Counted from the first letter of the stretch, positions 42,241-50,290 are shown. The stretch is DNA of 64,000 bases from Nanosynbacter sp. (GCA_015257455.1 JABZKD010000005.1:1-64000); one strand, 5' to 3'. A program made the numbers and translations. Notes: a model not told the origin generated them from the letters alone.

Positions 42241-43157
42241 TATTCCTCTCCTTTTCTATTTTGACCTGATGTCCTAGCGGAAAAATTAAATTTATTGATG
42301 GCGCAATAATTAAAGCTAGAAGATAAGCCCATTTCTGGTGGTGTCTTGCAAAATTCGCCGGTGCCAGTGATATCCACATTGCCACGCAAGGTAGCTAAAA
42401 TGAAAGTACCACTATAAAAATTCTGCATGGTGAGAGCATGTTCGGTCGGCGCGAAGATGGTGAAATCATACAGCACAATATCTTCGTTATTCTTTTTCAT
42501 GACTTCTTTATATTCAGCGCCAGTGAGTCTATAAGTTGGAGCGATGTCAGCCACTTGATAAACACGATTATTATTAGCGGCGGCTTCCATATGAGAACGA
42601 CAAATAGCACGATCAGAATCTTCAATTTTAATTAAACGATAATCGTCAATTTCCGTGTCGCCATTACTGAAAGTAGCGCGACTACCGCTCATAATTTCGT
42701 AATCCGTGGAATTTAAGACATAACCAGTATTCCAGAGATAGGTGAAACGTCCAGAACAAAAGACACCAGAAAGCGGCACACTCTCGAGCAGTTTGCCAGT
42801 TTGTTTAGCCTTGATAGTGCCATAATTTTGCTGATAAACATATTTTCTCGCTTGATCCTGTAAGCATTTATTCATTTCATTAGTATTTGAGGCATACTCG
42901 ACACGACAAATATCAGAGAGAGAGCGGGCGGGAGCTGTAGCAATTCCACGTTGAAAATCATCCACAAGTAGGCGTGAAGTGGAATTAATTGCATTCATGG
43001 TATTTCCCTTTTGGTAGATAGTGGAAAGATGTACTGCGACAAAAATTACCGAAAGTAGAAGAATCGAAATAAACATCAAGGAGAGAGTCACTTCAATAAT
43101 AGTAAAGCCAGAAGGGGTTTGATTATTGGTTTTTGATCGTATAGTTTTTTGACGCAT
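42240..43157 (-). CDS. minor pilin (PilW/pseudopilin-like)
   Basis: 305 aa. Processing motif SG-FTIIEVTLSLMFISILLL after a leader of 17 residues, then a large C-terminal domain with several Cys. A PilW- or GspJ-like role is inferred from order and size. It lies eight bp after the next minor pilin gene upstream. Confidence 0.85.
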   Translation of the reverse strand: MRQKTIRSKTNNQTPSGFTIIEVTLSLMFISILLLSVIFVAVHLSTIYQKGNTMNAINSTSRLLVDDFQRGIATAPARSLSDICRVEYASNTNEMNKCLQDQARKYVYQQNYGTIKAKQTGKLLESVPLSGVFCSGRFTYLWNTGYVLNSTDYEIMSGSRATFSNGDTEIDDYRLIKIEDSDRAICRSHMEAAANNNRVYQVADIAPTYRLTGAEYKEVMKKNNEDIVLYDFTIFAPTEHALTMQNFYSGTFILATLRGNVDITGTGEFCKTPPEMGLSSSFNYCAINKFNFSARTSGQNRKGEE

Positions 43158-43165
43158 AAATTAAT

Positions 43166-44038
43166 CTAACCTCTCTTCATGTAGTCTGGATTATATAAAC
43201 GAATGATGGTACCAATAGTGGTCGGGACGGTTTCTCCTGGACCATACCAACAGGTGCGAATATGAAAATCATAAAATTCTGGAGGGTAATTTTTATCCAT
43301 ATCTTCACGATATTTGGCATCAAAGTGTGCACTGGATGGAACGTTAGTAAAATCACGAACAGCTACAATCCAAATACCTTCGGCACGATAAAGGTTATTA
43401 AAAACTGGGGTGGTTTTATAATTGGTACCGTCATTAATTTCATTCAGATTAGTAGTCTCAGTGTCTTCACCATTCGAAGTACCAGCCGTAGAAGTTGAGG
43501 AAAAAACTAGGCGAGGAGAAAGTGGAGATTCTTGAAAAATTTCTGGATGATCCTTAGCTGATAGAATAGTATTTTCTGGATCGGAAGCTTTGAGCTTACG
43601 AGTATTTAAAATGAAGGCCTTATCGGTAAAAATATTATGGTTATCGCCGACGATATTATTTTTATCATAATATTCAGAGCACTTATTGGCTTCAAATTTA
43701 GAAATTTCAGTTGGGCTATTCGACATACCATTATTGAAACTAGTCAAGCGATCCCAAATCGCACGATATTCTTGCCATTTACCAGAGTCGTCCTGGCCGC
43801 TAGTTTTGACCAAGGCACGCTCAGAAATATAAGATTCATGAATAAAACGCAGCGCCTCGGCTTGGGCATCAATTTCATTGCGTACCGTGGTGATTTGCAA
43901 AGAATTCTGAATCTTAGCGTAACTGCGGTTCATCATAGAAACCGAAATGGCGGAAACCAAAATAAAAACTACAAAACAGAAAGTTACTTCGATAATAGTG
44001 TCACCACGACGACTAATAAAAGGTTTTAGCTTCGACAT
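43166..44038 (-). CDS. minor pilin with an acidic +1 residue
   Basis: 290 aa. The motif is RRG-DTIIEVTFCFVVFILVSA, so residue +1 after Gly is Asp rather than the usual Phe or Met, while Glu5 is kept. It overlaps the upstream minor pilin gene by 13 bp. The body has PDYMKRG at its end. Probably a minor component. Confidence 0.82.
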   Translation of the reverse strand: MSKLKPFISRRGDTIIEVTFCFVVFILVSAISVSMMNRSYAKIQNSLQITTVRNEIDAQAEALRFIHESYISERALVKTSGQDDSGKWQEYRAIWDRLTSFNNGMSNSPTEISKFEANKCSEYYDKNNIVGDNHNIFTDKAFILNTRKLKASDPENTILSAKDHPEIFQESPLSPRLVFSSTSTAGTSNGEDTETTNLNEINDGTNYKTTPVFNNLYRAEGIWIVAVRDFTNVPSSAHFDAKYREDMDKNYPPEFYDFHIRTCWYGPGETVPTTIGTIIRLYNPDYMKRG

Positions 44039-45039
44039 GGGTTTTCCTCACTATCAATATCAATCAATTCAACAGCAGTAGAATTGCTGCCATCAGCGTG
44101 AATACGAATAGCCCGACGACCAATACTGTTCAAAGAATGGTTTTCTGAGCCAACGCAGATATCGAGATCTTTTTTATTCTGAAGCTTGGTATTTTCGAGA
44201 TAAAGGCCTTTAGATTCAGAGCGGCTCAGAGTGCCAAAGGCAGGATAAAGACCAGCATCAGCCACCACACTAGTGACGGAACCAATGCCGCCATATTCAC
44301 AACTACCATTACCAACGTATTCATTATTTACTTTTTGGATGAGTTGGTTAATATTAAAAGTTTTGCCTTTTTCATCATAAATATAGGTGTGGACGGTACC
44401 AGAAATTGGTGAGCGAGTAACCAAAAATGCCCCGACGAACGGATCATGATTTTCGGTATTCTCAATACGAGCTTGCCAGAGTGGCTCATATACATCGTGA
44501 TTACCTGCGGTAGTCATACGACAAGTATTGGCTTCACTTTTCATAGTGACTACATTGGCGCCGATGCTCTTTAAAGAAACCAGAGCGTTATCACCAGAGG
44601 CATTTTCAATGTCGAGATTTTGGGTGTAAATATGGCCAATTACGTCATAAATATGAACATTCTGATCTGGTCGATTAGTCTCAGGATTGGTCTCGCCAAA
44701 AGTAACTAACTTACCATAGACGGCACAGCGAGTACGTCCTGGAAAATTATCCGAGGCAGAATTAGAAACTAACCCACCATTTTCATTCCACATGGTATTA
44801 AGCGTACAGTAAATACTACTTCCCTCATCAGCTTCACGAGGATTCTTGACATTAATCACCGAAGAATACACCGACTTAAGCGTAGCAGAAAGTTCGTTAT
44901 AAGAATCAATGTAACGGCGATTATTAATATTGCCAGAAAGAAAACCCATGACGGAAACCACAAGCAGACCAGTAATCGCCAACACAAGCGTTACCTCGAT
45001 AATCGTAAAGCCTGACCTCCACCAAGTTTTCTTTTTCAT
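44026..45039 (-). CDS. minor pilin (first gene of the operon)
   Basis: 337 aa. Short basic leader MKKKTWWRSG, then FTIIEVTLVLAITGLLVVSV; the body has several Cys pairs. The ATG is six bases after the minus-strand TATAAT of the bidirectional promoter, so the operon's first gene should be leaderless. It starts the minor pilin operon that runs down to 40978. Confidence 0.88.
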   Translation of the reverse strand: MKKKTWWRSGFTIIEVTLVLAITGLLVVSVMGFLSGNINNRRYIDSYNELSATLKSVYSSVINVKNPREADEGSSIYCTLNTMWNENGGLVSNSASDNFPGRTRCAVYGKLVTFGETNPETNRPDQNVHIYDVIGHIYTQNLDIENASGDNALVSLKSIGANVVTMKSEANTCRMTTAGNHDVYEPLWQARIENTENHDPFVGAFLVTRSPISGTVHTYIYDEKGKTFNINQLIQKVNNEYVGNGSCEYGGIGSVTSVVADAGLYPAFGTLSRSESKGLYLENTKLQNKKDLDICVGSENHSLNSIGRRAIRIHADGSNSTAVELIDIDSEENPCRS

Positions 45040-45045
45040 AACTAA

Positions 45046-45068
45046 ATTATAGCATAAGAGGTTATAAT
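45046..45068. promoter_or_regulatory. bidirectional promoter, second copy of the 11-bp design
   Basis: ATTATA (45046-45051), GCATAAGAGGT, TATAAT (45063-45068). Compared with 4903-4925 it differs at only three positions. Minus box drives the pilin operon, plus box the DUF1704 gene. Confidence 0.8.
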
Positions 45069-45104
45069 ATATAAAAGAAAAATACTAAATTAACCTGGAG
45101 CTTT

Positions 45105-46592
45105 ATGGCGGAATTTCCAAATTTTAATCGGTTTGAAAATAGAGATTACGAAAAAATCCTTTTGAAAAAATTAACCAATCTTGAAAATCAATTTAATCCA
45201 GAATTGTCACGCGAAAAATTTGAGCAGGCGAACCCGGAAAACAAAATTGAGACGACAAGAGAATCTGTTTTTAATAATTCAGAAAATACAGCAGAAAAAT
45301 TAAAAGAGGATGAAATTTCGGAATTAATTGCTAGTGCAGACCTGACGGTTTATGAACGCCTAAACCCGACCAATGCCAAAGAAGCGAAGGAAGAATTTTT
45401 AAATAATCCAGATTTGGTTCATCCGAACTATGAATACGGAAATTTAAATAAACAAGAAATTGAAAATAATTTAGGCAACCTAGAGAAAGCAAAAGCGGAA
45501 CTCGAAAGTACAGAATTATCGAGCGGGAAACGTAGATTACTAGAATATTTGATGGACGATTGCTTCAAGAAAAATGATTTTTTGGTAGCGAATTTAGCTT
45601 ATAATACAGTCACGCAACCAGAGACAAGGAAACTCGCGGCGGAACATCACAAAGAGGCTAATGAGGCACTTTATGGCAAGCCAGACGAGGGGACTTTTTA
45701 CGCACTACTAAATGAAAAAATTGACCAGATTAAGGCGCAGAATCTGACCGAAGAGCAAAAACAAAATTTTGCCGAACTGCTCGATAAGATTGGACCAATG
45801 CCAGAAACCAGAAGCGAAAGATTTAAACCAAAACCAGAGACCGTTGAACGTTTTGCGGAAATGACAAATGAATTTTTTGGTAGTTTCTTGCAACATATTC
45901 CAGAAGACCAAGAAAAATTTAGTTCGCAAGAAATGGTAAATATCGTTAATGAAATTATTGAAGAAGAATTAAATGAAGATGGCAGCAATCCGTATCGTGC
46001 AGAAATAAAAGCCGGGGCAACCAATGCTTCGGCAGATCATGAAGAACGCAGGATTTATTTTCCAGAAGACAAGATCTACAGCGCCAAGCGGGCTCGCGGT
46101 TTAATCGTGCATGAATTAGGCACTCACGTGCTGCGTGCAGTTCCCTACGTGGATCATGAAGTGGAGGCCTTCTCGACCGGTTTTCCAAATAATGAAGAGT
46201 TTGATGAGGGCGTAGCGAAAGCGGTAGAGCAGGCGATTAACGGCAAATATGAAGATTCGGGAATTGATCATTATATTAATATTGGTTTAGCTAATTTTAA
46301 GGGCAAGAACTTTCGCGAAGTTTATGAAATTCAATGTAAATTGCGTGAATTAACGGGTGGTAAAATTGAGCCAGTTTTCAATGCGGTGCAGCGCTGTTTT
46401 CGTGGAACGGGTGAGCTACCAAATAACAAAGATTTAGCCTATTACAATGGCGCAAATCGAGTTTGGAAACATATCGAAGACCATATCGATGACATCGAAT
46501 TATTTGACCAACTTTTCTTGTCGGGGAAAATTGATTATCAAAACGAGCAACAAGAACAGATTTCCTACGAAGCCAGAACCAAAGGAATTTAA
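45105..46592 (+). CDS. DUF1704-type metallopeptidase-like protein
   Basis: 495 aa. Helical N-terminal part of about 330 aa, then VHELGTHVLRAVPY, an HExxxH zinc site as in DUF1704 proteins (MATCAP-like tyrosine carboxypeptidases), with a following EAFSTGFPNNEEFDEGVA that may hold the third ligand Glu. Animal relatives remove the C-terminal Tyr of tubulin; bacterial roles are unclear. GGAG precedes the ATG with a leader of about 30 bases. A bidirectional terminator follows. Confidence 0.75.
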   Translation: MAEFPNFNRFENRDYEKILLKKLTNLENQFNPELSREKFEQANPENKIETTRESVFNNSENTAEKLKEDEISELIASADLTVYERLNPTNAKEAKEEFLNNPDLVHPNYEYGNLNKQEIENNLGNLEKAKAELESTELSSGKRRLLEYLMDDCFKKNDFLVANLAYNTVTQPETRKLAAEHHKEANEALYGKPDEGTFYALLNEKIDQIKAQNLTEEQKQNFAELLDKIGPMPETRSERFKPKPETVERFAEMTNEFFGSFLQHIPEDQEKFSSQEMVNIVNEIIEEELNEDGSNPYRAEIKAGATNASADHEERRIYFPEDKIYSAKRARGLIVHELGTHVLRAVPYVDHEVEAFSTGFPNNEEFDEGVAKAVEQAINGKYEDSGIDHYINIGLANFKGKNFREVYEIQCKLRELTGGKIEPVFNAVQRCFRGTGELPNNKDLAYYNGANRVWKHIEDHIDDIELFDQLFLSGKIDYQNEQQEQISYEARTKGI

Positions 46593-46600
46593 GCAGAAAA

Positions 46601-46625
46601 AAATACCCCAAATTCGGGGTATTTT
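46601..46625. terminator. bidirectional intrinsic terminator
   Basis: Stem AAATACCCC / GGGGTATTT (46601-46609 with 46616-46624) between convergent genes, with T-rich tails on both strands. Confidence 0.9.
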
Positions 46626-46628
46626 AAG

Positions 46629-47186
46629 TTAGGAAAAATTACTAAAGATTAGGAATAGCACACAAACAGGTATCGACGCGGCAATTAAAACAATGAACGT
46701 TAAATTCAGGATACGCATTGTGGTAGCCCATTTTCTTAGAAACCGATCTGATGCGTGAAAAACCATATATAGATAACTCATCGCAAAGACAAGGGTACCA
46801 AAGAAAATAATTGCCATCGTGAATTTTGAAGTAATCCAAACTTCGAACCCAGCAATAGCAAGTAAAGTTATCATGCTAGTAATATTAGCATAGTAATAAT
46901 TACCATCAACCTCTGGATCATGAGCCCATTCGAAATCTTTTTCCGGTAATCGATCAAGTAGTACTACTGAGATGCCGGCCATTAAAATTGAGCCCATAGT
47001 TAGAATCATAAAACCAAAACCCTCTCGATAAAGAAGATTAATCGCCATAAGGATCGGCGTGCCAATAATTCGGAGCAAATTAGATGCGTCGAAAAGATCA
47101 AGCTGTTCCTTCAGCTTTTCGGCCTGAGTCTTCTCTTCCTCGTATTGTATCTTCCTTAAATTCTTAAATTCGTCAATTTCTATCAT
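46629..47186 (-). CDS. membrane protein with an N-terminal coiled helix
   Basis: 185 aa. About 35 polar, charged residues (EEEKTQAEKLKEQLDLF) precede four or five membrane helices; the middle loop is acidic. AGGGAGGGAAGT precedes the ATG. Divergent from the alpha/beta-hydrolase-like gene, with a consensus promoter and a leader of about 130 nt. Unknown function. Confidence 0.65.
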   Translation of the reverse strand: MIEIDEFKNLRKIQYEEEKTQAEKLKEQLDLFDASNLLRIIGTPILMAINLLYREGFGFMILTMGSILMAGISVVLLDRLPEKDFEWAHDPEVDGNYYYANITSMITLLAIAGFEVWITSKFTMAIIFFGTLVFAMSYLYMVFHASDRFLRKWATTMRILNLTFIVLIAASIPVCVLFLIFSNFS

Positions 47187-47229
47187 ACTTCCCTCCCTTA
47201 TGTAAAAATTAAAAATGAATTAGAAACAA

Positions 47230-47271
47230 GATGCACCTATTACTTTATAATATTTTTCCTCCTTTCAAGGT
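47230..47271 (-). promoter_or_regulatory. leader inverted repeat with an internal Shine-Dalgarno
   Basis: TGCACCT near 47230 and AGGTGCA near 47265 could pair in the leader of the 47186 gene, around a GGAGG. No gene lies in 47187-47461; the stretch holds the promoters and palindromes listed here. Confidence 0.35.
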
Positions 47272-47319
47272 GCAATTTTATATAAATTAATAAGTAAATT
47301 TATATAATAATATCTACAT

Positions 47320-47348
47320 ATTATACATTAAAATGCTTATTCTGTCAA
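47320..47348 (-). promoter_or_regulatory. consensus promoter for the 47186 gene
   Basis: Minus-strand TTGACA (47348-47343), 17 bp, TATAAT (47325-47320). The leader to the ATG is about 130 nt. Confidence 0.9.
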
Positions 47349-47352
47349 TGAA

Positions 47353-47366
47353 GGAATAATTATTCC
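47353..47366. promoter_or_regulatory. perfect 14-bp palindrome between divergent promoters
   Basis: GGAATAATTATTCC lies beside the minus-strand -35 box and upstream of the plus-strand promoter, a natural spot for a shared operator. Confidence 0.55.
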
Positions 47367-47378
47367 TGAGCTATTTTA

Positions 47379-47441
47379 CCGTTTAATAGTTCTGCATTAG
47401 ATGATTTTATAATCTGTAAAATATGTTATAATATTAAACGG
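47379..47441 (+). promoter_or_regulatory. promoter bracketed by a perfect 10-bp inverted repeat
   Basis: CCGTTTAATA (47379-47388) and TATTAAACGG (47432-47441) enclose the extended -10 TGT TATAAT (47424-47432). The right arm covers the likely start of transcription. Confidence 0.65.
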
Positions 47442-47470
47442 AGGTTGCACTTTAACAGGAGGTGATAATA

Positions 47471-48202
47471 ATGAAGGATATTAATATTCTAATCATTCCA
47501 GCAGAGGGCGACTCTGTGGAAACTGAATCATGGTATGCTAAAGATGTTTCTTATCATTACGGCACAAGTCAGGTGCAAATTTTCCAGTATAACGGTAATA
47601 AGTCTGTTATTGACGGTATACGGGAAAGTGTAGCTGATTTCTTTGACCAACATGAAGGAAAATTTGAAATTCATGCTCAGGGTGGTTTTGGCGCCGCTGT
47701 CGCATATGAGATGGCTTTGTACCGGCCAAGTCAAATTGCGAGAATATTTTTTATAGGTGGGGCACCCTGTACCGCTATGCGATTTATCCAAAGAGTATTC
47801 CATACACATTTATCACGTTTATGGTATTTTAGTAAAATTCCATTTTTTGCCGATGATCCAAATCCATTCAATGATGAGGTGATAGCCGCAATTAAACAGT
47901 CCTCTACTGACTGCATGCGAGCTGACCCATTACTTTACTGCAATCAGCTCAGATTAATCGGAGATTGGAAACCTAAAAAATGCCTAGAGGATATTGAGGC
48001 ATATTTTATTCCAAATGGTAATTCCCCTCGACCGGACTGGTGGGACAATAGTTATGATAATAAAAAGGCGGCTCAAATATGGGAGAGCTATGGCGTTAAG
48101 CCTCTACCAAAACCAGGTGGAGGATTTAGCTTTTACAGCCTAATGCCATCCGAAGAATTATTTAAAGTATTAGATACTGTCAGAGATAACTATTGTAATT
48201 AA
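47471..48202 (+). CDS. alpha/beta-hydrolase-fold-like protein without a nucleophile Ser
   Basis: 243 aa from the ATG at 47471, with a perfect AGGAGGTGAT ribosome site. The nucleophile-elbow position reads AQGGFGAAVAYEMALYRP, where GxSxG would be expected, so Ser is replaced by Gly; the strand that follows (IARIFFIGGAP) fits the fold. A catalytically inactive or altered hydrolase is inferred. It ends with a terminator and is divergent from the membrane protein gene, with elaborate promoter palindromes. Confidence 0.6.
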   Translation: MKDINILIIPAEGDSVETESWYAKDVSYHYGTSQVQIFQYNGNKSVIDGIRESVADFFDQHEGKFEIHAQGGFGAAVAYEMALYRPSQIARIFFIGGAPCTAMRFIQRVFHTHLSRLWYFSKIPFFADDPNPFNDEVIAAIKQSSTDCMRADPLLYCNQLRLIGDWKPKKCLEDIEAYFIPNGNSPRPDWWDNSYDNKKAAQIWESYGVKPLPKPGGGFSFYSLMPSEELFKVLDTVRDNYCN

Positions 48203-48207
48203 CCTCC

Positions 48208-48237
48208 AAAAAAAGGCTGCACTAAGCAGTCTTTTTT
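48208..48237 (+). terminator. intrinsic terminator after the hydrolase-like gene
   Basis: Stem AAGGCTGC / GCAGTCTT with one G-U, loop ACTAA, then TTTTTT. Confidence 0.88.
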
Positions 48238-48303
48238 ATGATTCTCAACACATAAAGTTATTTGATGTAATCTGTAATACTCTAACTATTATACGTAGTT
48301 TTA

Positions 48304-48336
48304 CATAAAAAATACCCGGACTAAACGCCCGGGTAC
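48304..48336 (-). terminator. intrinsic terminator after the 126-aa protein gene
   Basis: Stem TACCCGG / CCGGGTA (48313-48319 with 48329-48335) with TTTTTTAT following on the minus strand. Confidence 0.88.
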
Positions 48337-48361
48337 ATAGGTTTTGTAAAAGGAAGTTTTC

Positions 48362-48742
48362 TCAATCAGTAATCGGAGTGAAAGTTCCCTTACGACTTCT
48401 GGCATCATAATATGCCGAAAACCGACTATATCGATACCGATAAGTATTCTCCTTACGAAGAAGATAATCCTTATCCACATTACAGTAGCCCTTTAGAATA
48501 AAGGACTCTCCAGAGCCGTCTTCATGTTCGATTCCGGTTATCTTAATATTGGTTACCGGTAATGGCAGATACAGCCTTGTTGCATCATTAGTATCGTTTG
48601 AATATCCTTGTGAGATAGTAAAATTCACAGCAATTTTCGCGTCTTTACTGTAGACATACATGCACGCGTCGAATAAAGCGCTTTTGCTCGGACCACCAAT
48701 GATATCGTAACGATTTACTACACTCTTTTTTACTTCGTTCAT
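48362..48742 (-). CDS. small protein of unknown function, 126 aa
   Basis: Beta-rich, soluble (KIAVNFTISQGYSNDT, NIKITGIEHEDGSGES, SRFSAYYDARSRKG), no signal peptide. AAGGAGG precedes the ATG. The leader of about 75 nt follows a consensus promoter and contains TGTA / TACA pairs. Its own promoter and terminator show a single-gene unit, perhaps strongly expressed. Not recognised. Confidence 0.65.
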   Translation of the reverse strand: MNEVKKSVVNRYDIIGGPSKSALFDACMYVYSKDAKIAVNFTISQGYSNDTNDATRLYLPLPVTNIKITGIEHEDGSGESFILKGYCNVDKDYLLRKENTYRYRYSRFSAYYDARSRKGTFTPITD

Positions 48743-48822
48743 ACGAACCTCCTTAATGTACTACCCAGATACATTCGTAAAATGGGTTGGTCTACCTAAT
48801 CCACTATTGAATTAGTTCTTAT

Positions 48823-48851
48823 ATTCTATCATGTTTATGTTATTTTGTCAA
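48823..48851 (-). promoter_or_regulatory. promoter of the 126-aa protein gene
   Basis: Minus-strand TTGACA (48851-48846), 17 bp, TAGAAT (48828-48823). A second TTGACA lies about 35 bases further upstream. Confidence 0.85.
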
Positions 48852-48936
48852 TATGAGTTACAGCCTAGTATCATTTTGTCAAATAATACTTGTGGGGTTA
48901 ATAAGAATATTCTTTTGTGATTAATAGTAAGGGCGG

Positions 48937-48945
48937 TGCTACAAT
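48937..48945 (+). promoter_or_regulatory. extended -10 of a leaderless promoter
   Basis: TGC TACAAT, six bases before the ATG at 48952. Confidence 0.6.
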
Positions 48946-48951
48946 AGGATT

Positions 48952-49464
48952 ATGCAGCGACTTTTTACGATTGATCTAAAAGATTATGATTTGAGTTTAG
49001 AAAAGTTTTATCGCCCGTCGGTACGCGGGATTATTTTAGATCAAAACGGGAAGGTGGCAATGATTTATAGTGAGAAATATCATTTTTATAAATTTCCGGG
49101 TGGTGGGATCGAAGGGGATGAGACCCATATTGAAACCTTGAAACGAGAAATTAAAGAAGAGACCGGAATGATTTTGAAGCCCGAATCAGTGCGAGAATTT
49201 GGCGAAGTTTTGCTAACGCAAAAGATGCAAAAAGATGGTAAAGATGTGATTTTAGTGCAATATAATTACTATTATTTATGCGAGACTGAGAATGAGATTG
49301 GTACGCAAAGCCTAGACGATGGCGAAAAAGAGTTGGGATTTGTCTTAAAATTTGTGTCAATAGATGAGGCCATTCGGACGAATAATAATTTTCAAGGTGA
49401 ACCGATTGGAAAGCATACGGTCGAGCGAGAAAATCGTATTTTGGAATTGGTGAAAAATTTATAA
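48952..49464 (+). CDS. NUDIX hydrolase
   Basis: 170 aa. Nudix box GGIEGDETHIETLKREI followed by KEETG matches the consensus. An N-terminal strand (RPSVRGIILDQNGKVAMI) and LGFVLKFVSIDEAI toward the end fit the fold. Leaderless start. Not closely related to the NUDIX gene at 28 kb. Substrate unknown. Confidence 0.9.
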   Translation: MQRLFTIDLKDYDLSLEKFYRPSVRGIILDQNGKVAMIYSEKYHFYKFPGGGIEGDETHIETLKREIKEETGMILKPESVREFGEVLLTQKMQKDGKDVILVQYNYYYLCETENEIGTQSLDDGEKELGFVLKFVSIDEAIRTNNNFQGEPIGKHTVERENRILELVKNL

Positions 49465-49477
49465 CGCGATTTTAGAT

Positions 49478-49689
49478 TTCGGCATAAAAAATCGGCTAAG
49501 GATGCCGAATGAAGTAGTTCGCAAGTTTGCCGTTCCCTCCATGTTAAAAACATGGTACGTCTTCCTTGCTCGCATAGCTCGCAAGTTTGCCGTTCCATAA
49601 AGATCCACAGGAGCTTTATGGTATGTTTCCTTACTCACAAATGTTCGTAAGTTTGCCATTCCAATTAATCTCTACCAGAGATTAATTGG
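49478..49689 (-). repeat. array of different hairpins with conserved 39-nt linkers, behind tRNA-Ile2
   Basis: Stem-loops H0 49478-49509 (TTCGGCAT / ATGCCGAA), H1 49539-49555 (CCATGTT / AACATGG, loop AAA), H2 49595-49621 (CCATAAAG / CTTTATGG) and H3 49661-49689 (13-bp perfect stem, loop ACC). The stems share only the terminal CC/GG. The linkers at 49556-49594 and 49622-49660 are each 39 nt and about three quarters identical, ending AAGTTTGCC[GA]TT; a third copy of the core precedes H1. H3 includes the last bases of the tRNA. It runs in the tRNA's transcription direction. Confidence 0.8.
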
Positions 49690-49762
49690 TGGGGGCGGTT
49701 GGGCTCGAACCAACGACCAAGCGGTTATGAGCCGCCTGCTCTAACCCCTGAGCTACGCCCCC
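49687..49762 (-). tRNA. tRNA-Ile2 (anticodon CAT, lysidine type)
   Basis: 76 nt with CCA encoded; GGGGGCG / CGCCCCC acceptor, loop CTCATAA. The D-arm and anticodon arm AGCTCAGGGGTTAGAGCAGG resemble tRNA-Ile2 (E. coli ileX) rather than elongator Met, so the CAT wobble base is probably modified to lysidine by TilS. Confidence 0.85.
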
Positions 49763-49773
49763 AAGGTAGTTTT

Positions 49774-49796
49774 ATTTTATCATAAAATGCTATAAT
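49774..49796. promoter_or_regulatory. bidirectional promoter, third copy of the 11-bp design
   Basis: ATTTTA (49774-49779, minus TAAAAT), TCATAAAATGC, TATAAT (49791-49796). The minus box with TGA serves tRNA-Ile2, the plus box with TGC the DivIC-like gene. Confidence 0.75.
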
Positions 49797-49843
49797 AGGG
49801 GAAAGGATTAGGGTGGCACCAGATATTCTTGAGAATTCTAATT

Positions 49844-50290
49844 ATGAAAACAAATAACAAAATTCAATTACATCTGAAACTTAATCAGTTGCGTTACTGG
49901 GTAAAGCACTCTTTGTTTAGTAAAGAGCGAATTATGTTTTTGTTATTGCCGACGATGTTTGTGTTTTTGCTTTATTTTTCCGTGCAATCGATTACAAAAA
50001 ATTGGAACCTGCAACAGACTTTGAACACGAAGTTGCAAGAAAAACAACTAATGGAACTCAAAGTTTCAAATATGAAACTGGAAAATCAATACTATGCTTC
50101 CGAAGAATATCAGGAACTGATGGCACGAAAGTTACAGGATAAAAAAGCTAGCGGTGAGACTATGGTAATGCTACCGATTAATAGCGATATCGCGAAGCAA
50201 AAACATGCCAACCAAAAGTTTAGTTCAAATAAATCAGAACAAGACAACTCGAATTTCCACCAGTGGATGAGGTTCTTGTTTAGGATTTAG
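49844..50290 (+). CDS. DivIC/FtsB-like septum formation protein
   Basis: 148 aa from the ATG at 49844. Short cytoplasmic part, one membrane helix (IMFLLLPTMFVFLLYFSV), a coiled coil (LNTKLQEKQLMELKVSNMK) and then EEYQELMARKLQDKKASGE-TMVMLP, which is the FtsB/DivIC pattern EYxExxAR...L..PGE..V.LP. These proteins join the divisome with FtsL and FtsQ. The C-terminal tail is hydrophilic. Assigned by pattern, moderately sure. Confidence 0.7.
   Translation: MKTNNKIQLHLKLNQLRYWVKHSLFSKERIMFLLLPTMFVFLLYFSVQSITKNWNLQQTLNTKLQEKQLMELKVSNMKLENQYYASEEYQELMARKLQDKKASGETMVMLPINSDIAKQKHANQKFSSNKSEQDNSNFHQWMRFLFRI

Noticed and set aside
49392..49659. Minus-strand frames with repeated ANLRA/QTCEL peptides
   Set aside because: They are translations of the conserved linkers of the stem-loop array, not genes; the frames differ between copies.
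49478..49689. CRISPR array
   Set aside because: Only three linker copies, the variable parts are self-complementary hairpins rather than spacers, and no cas genes are nearby. No CRISPR array is seen in the window.
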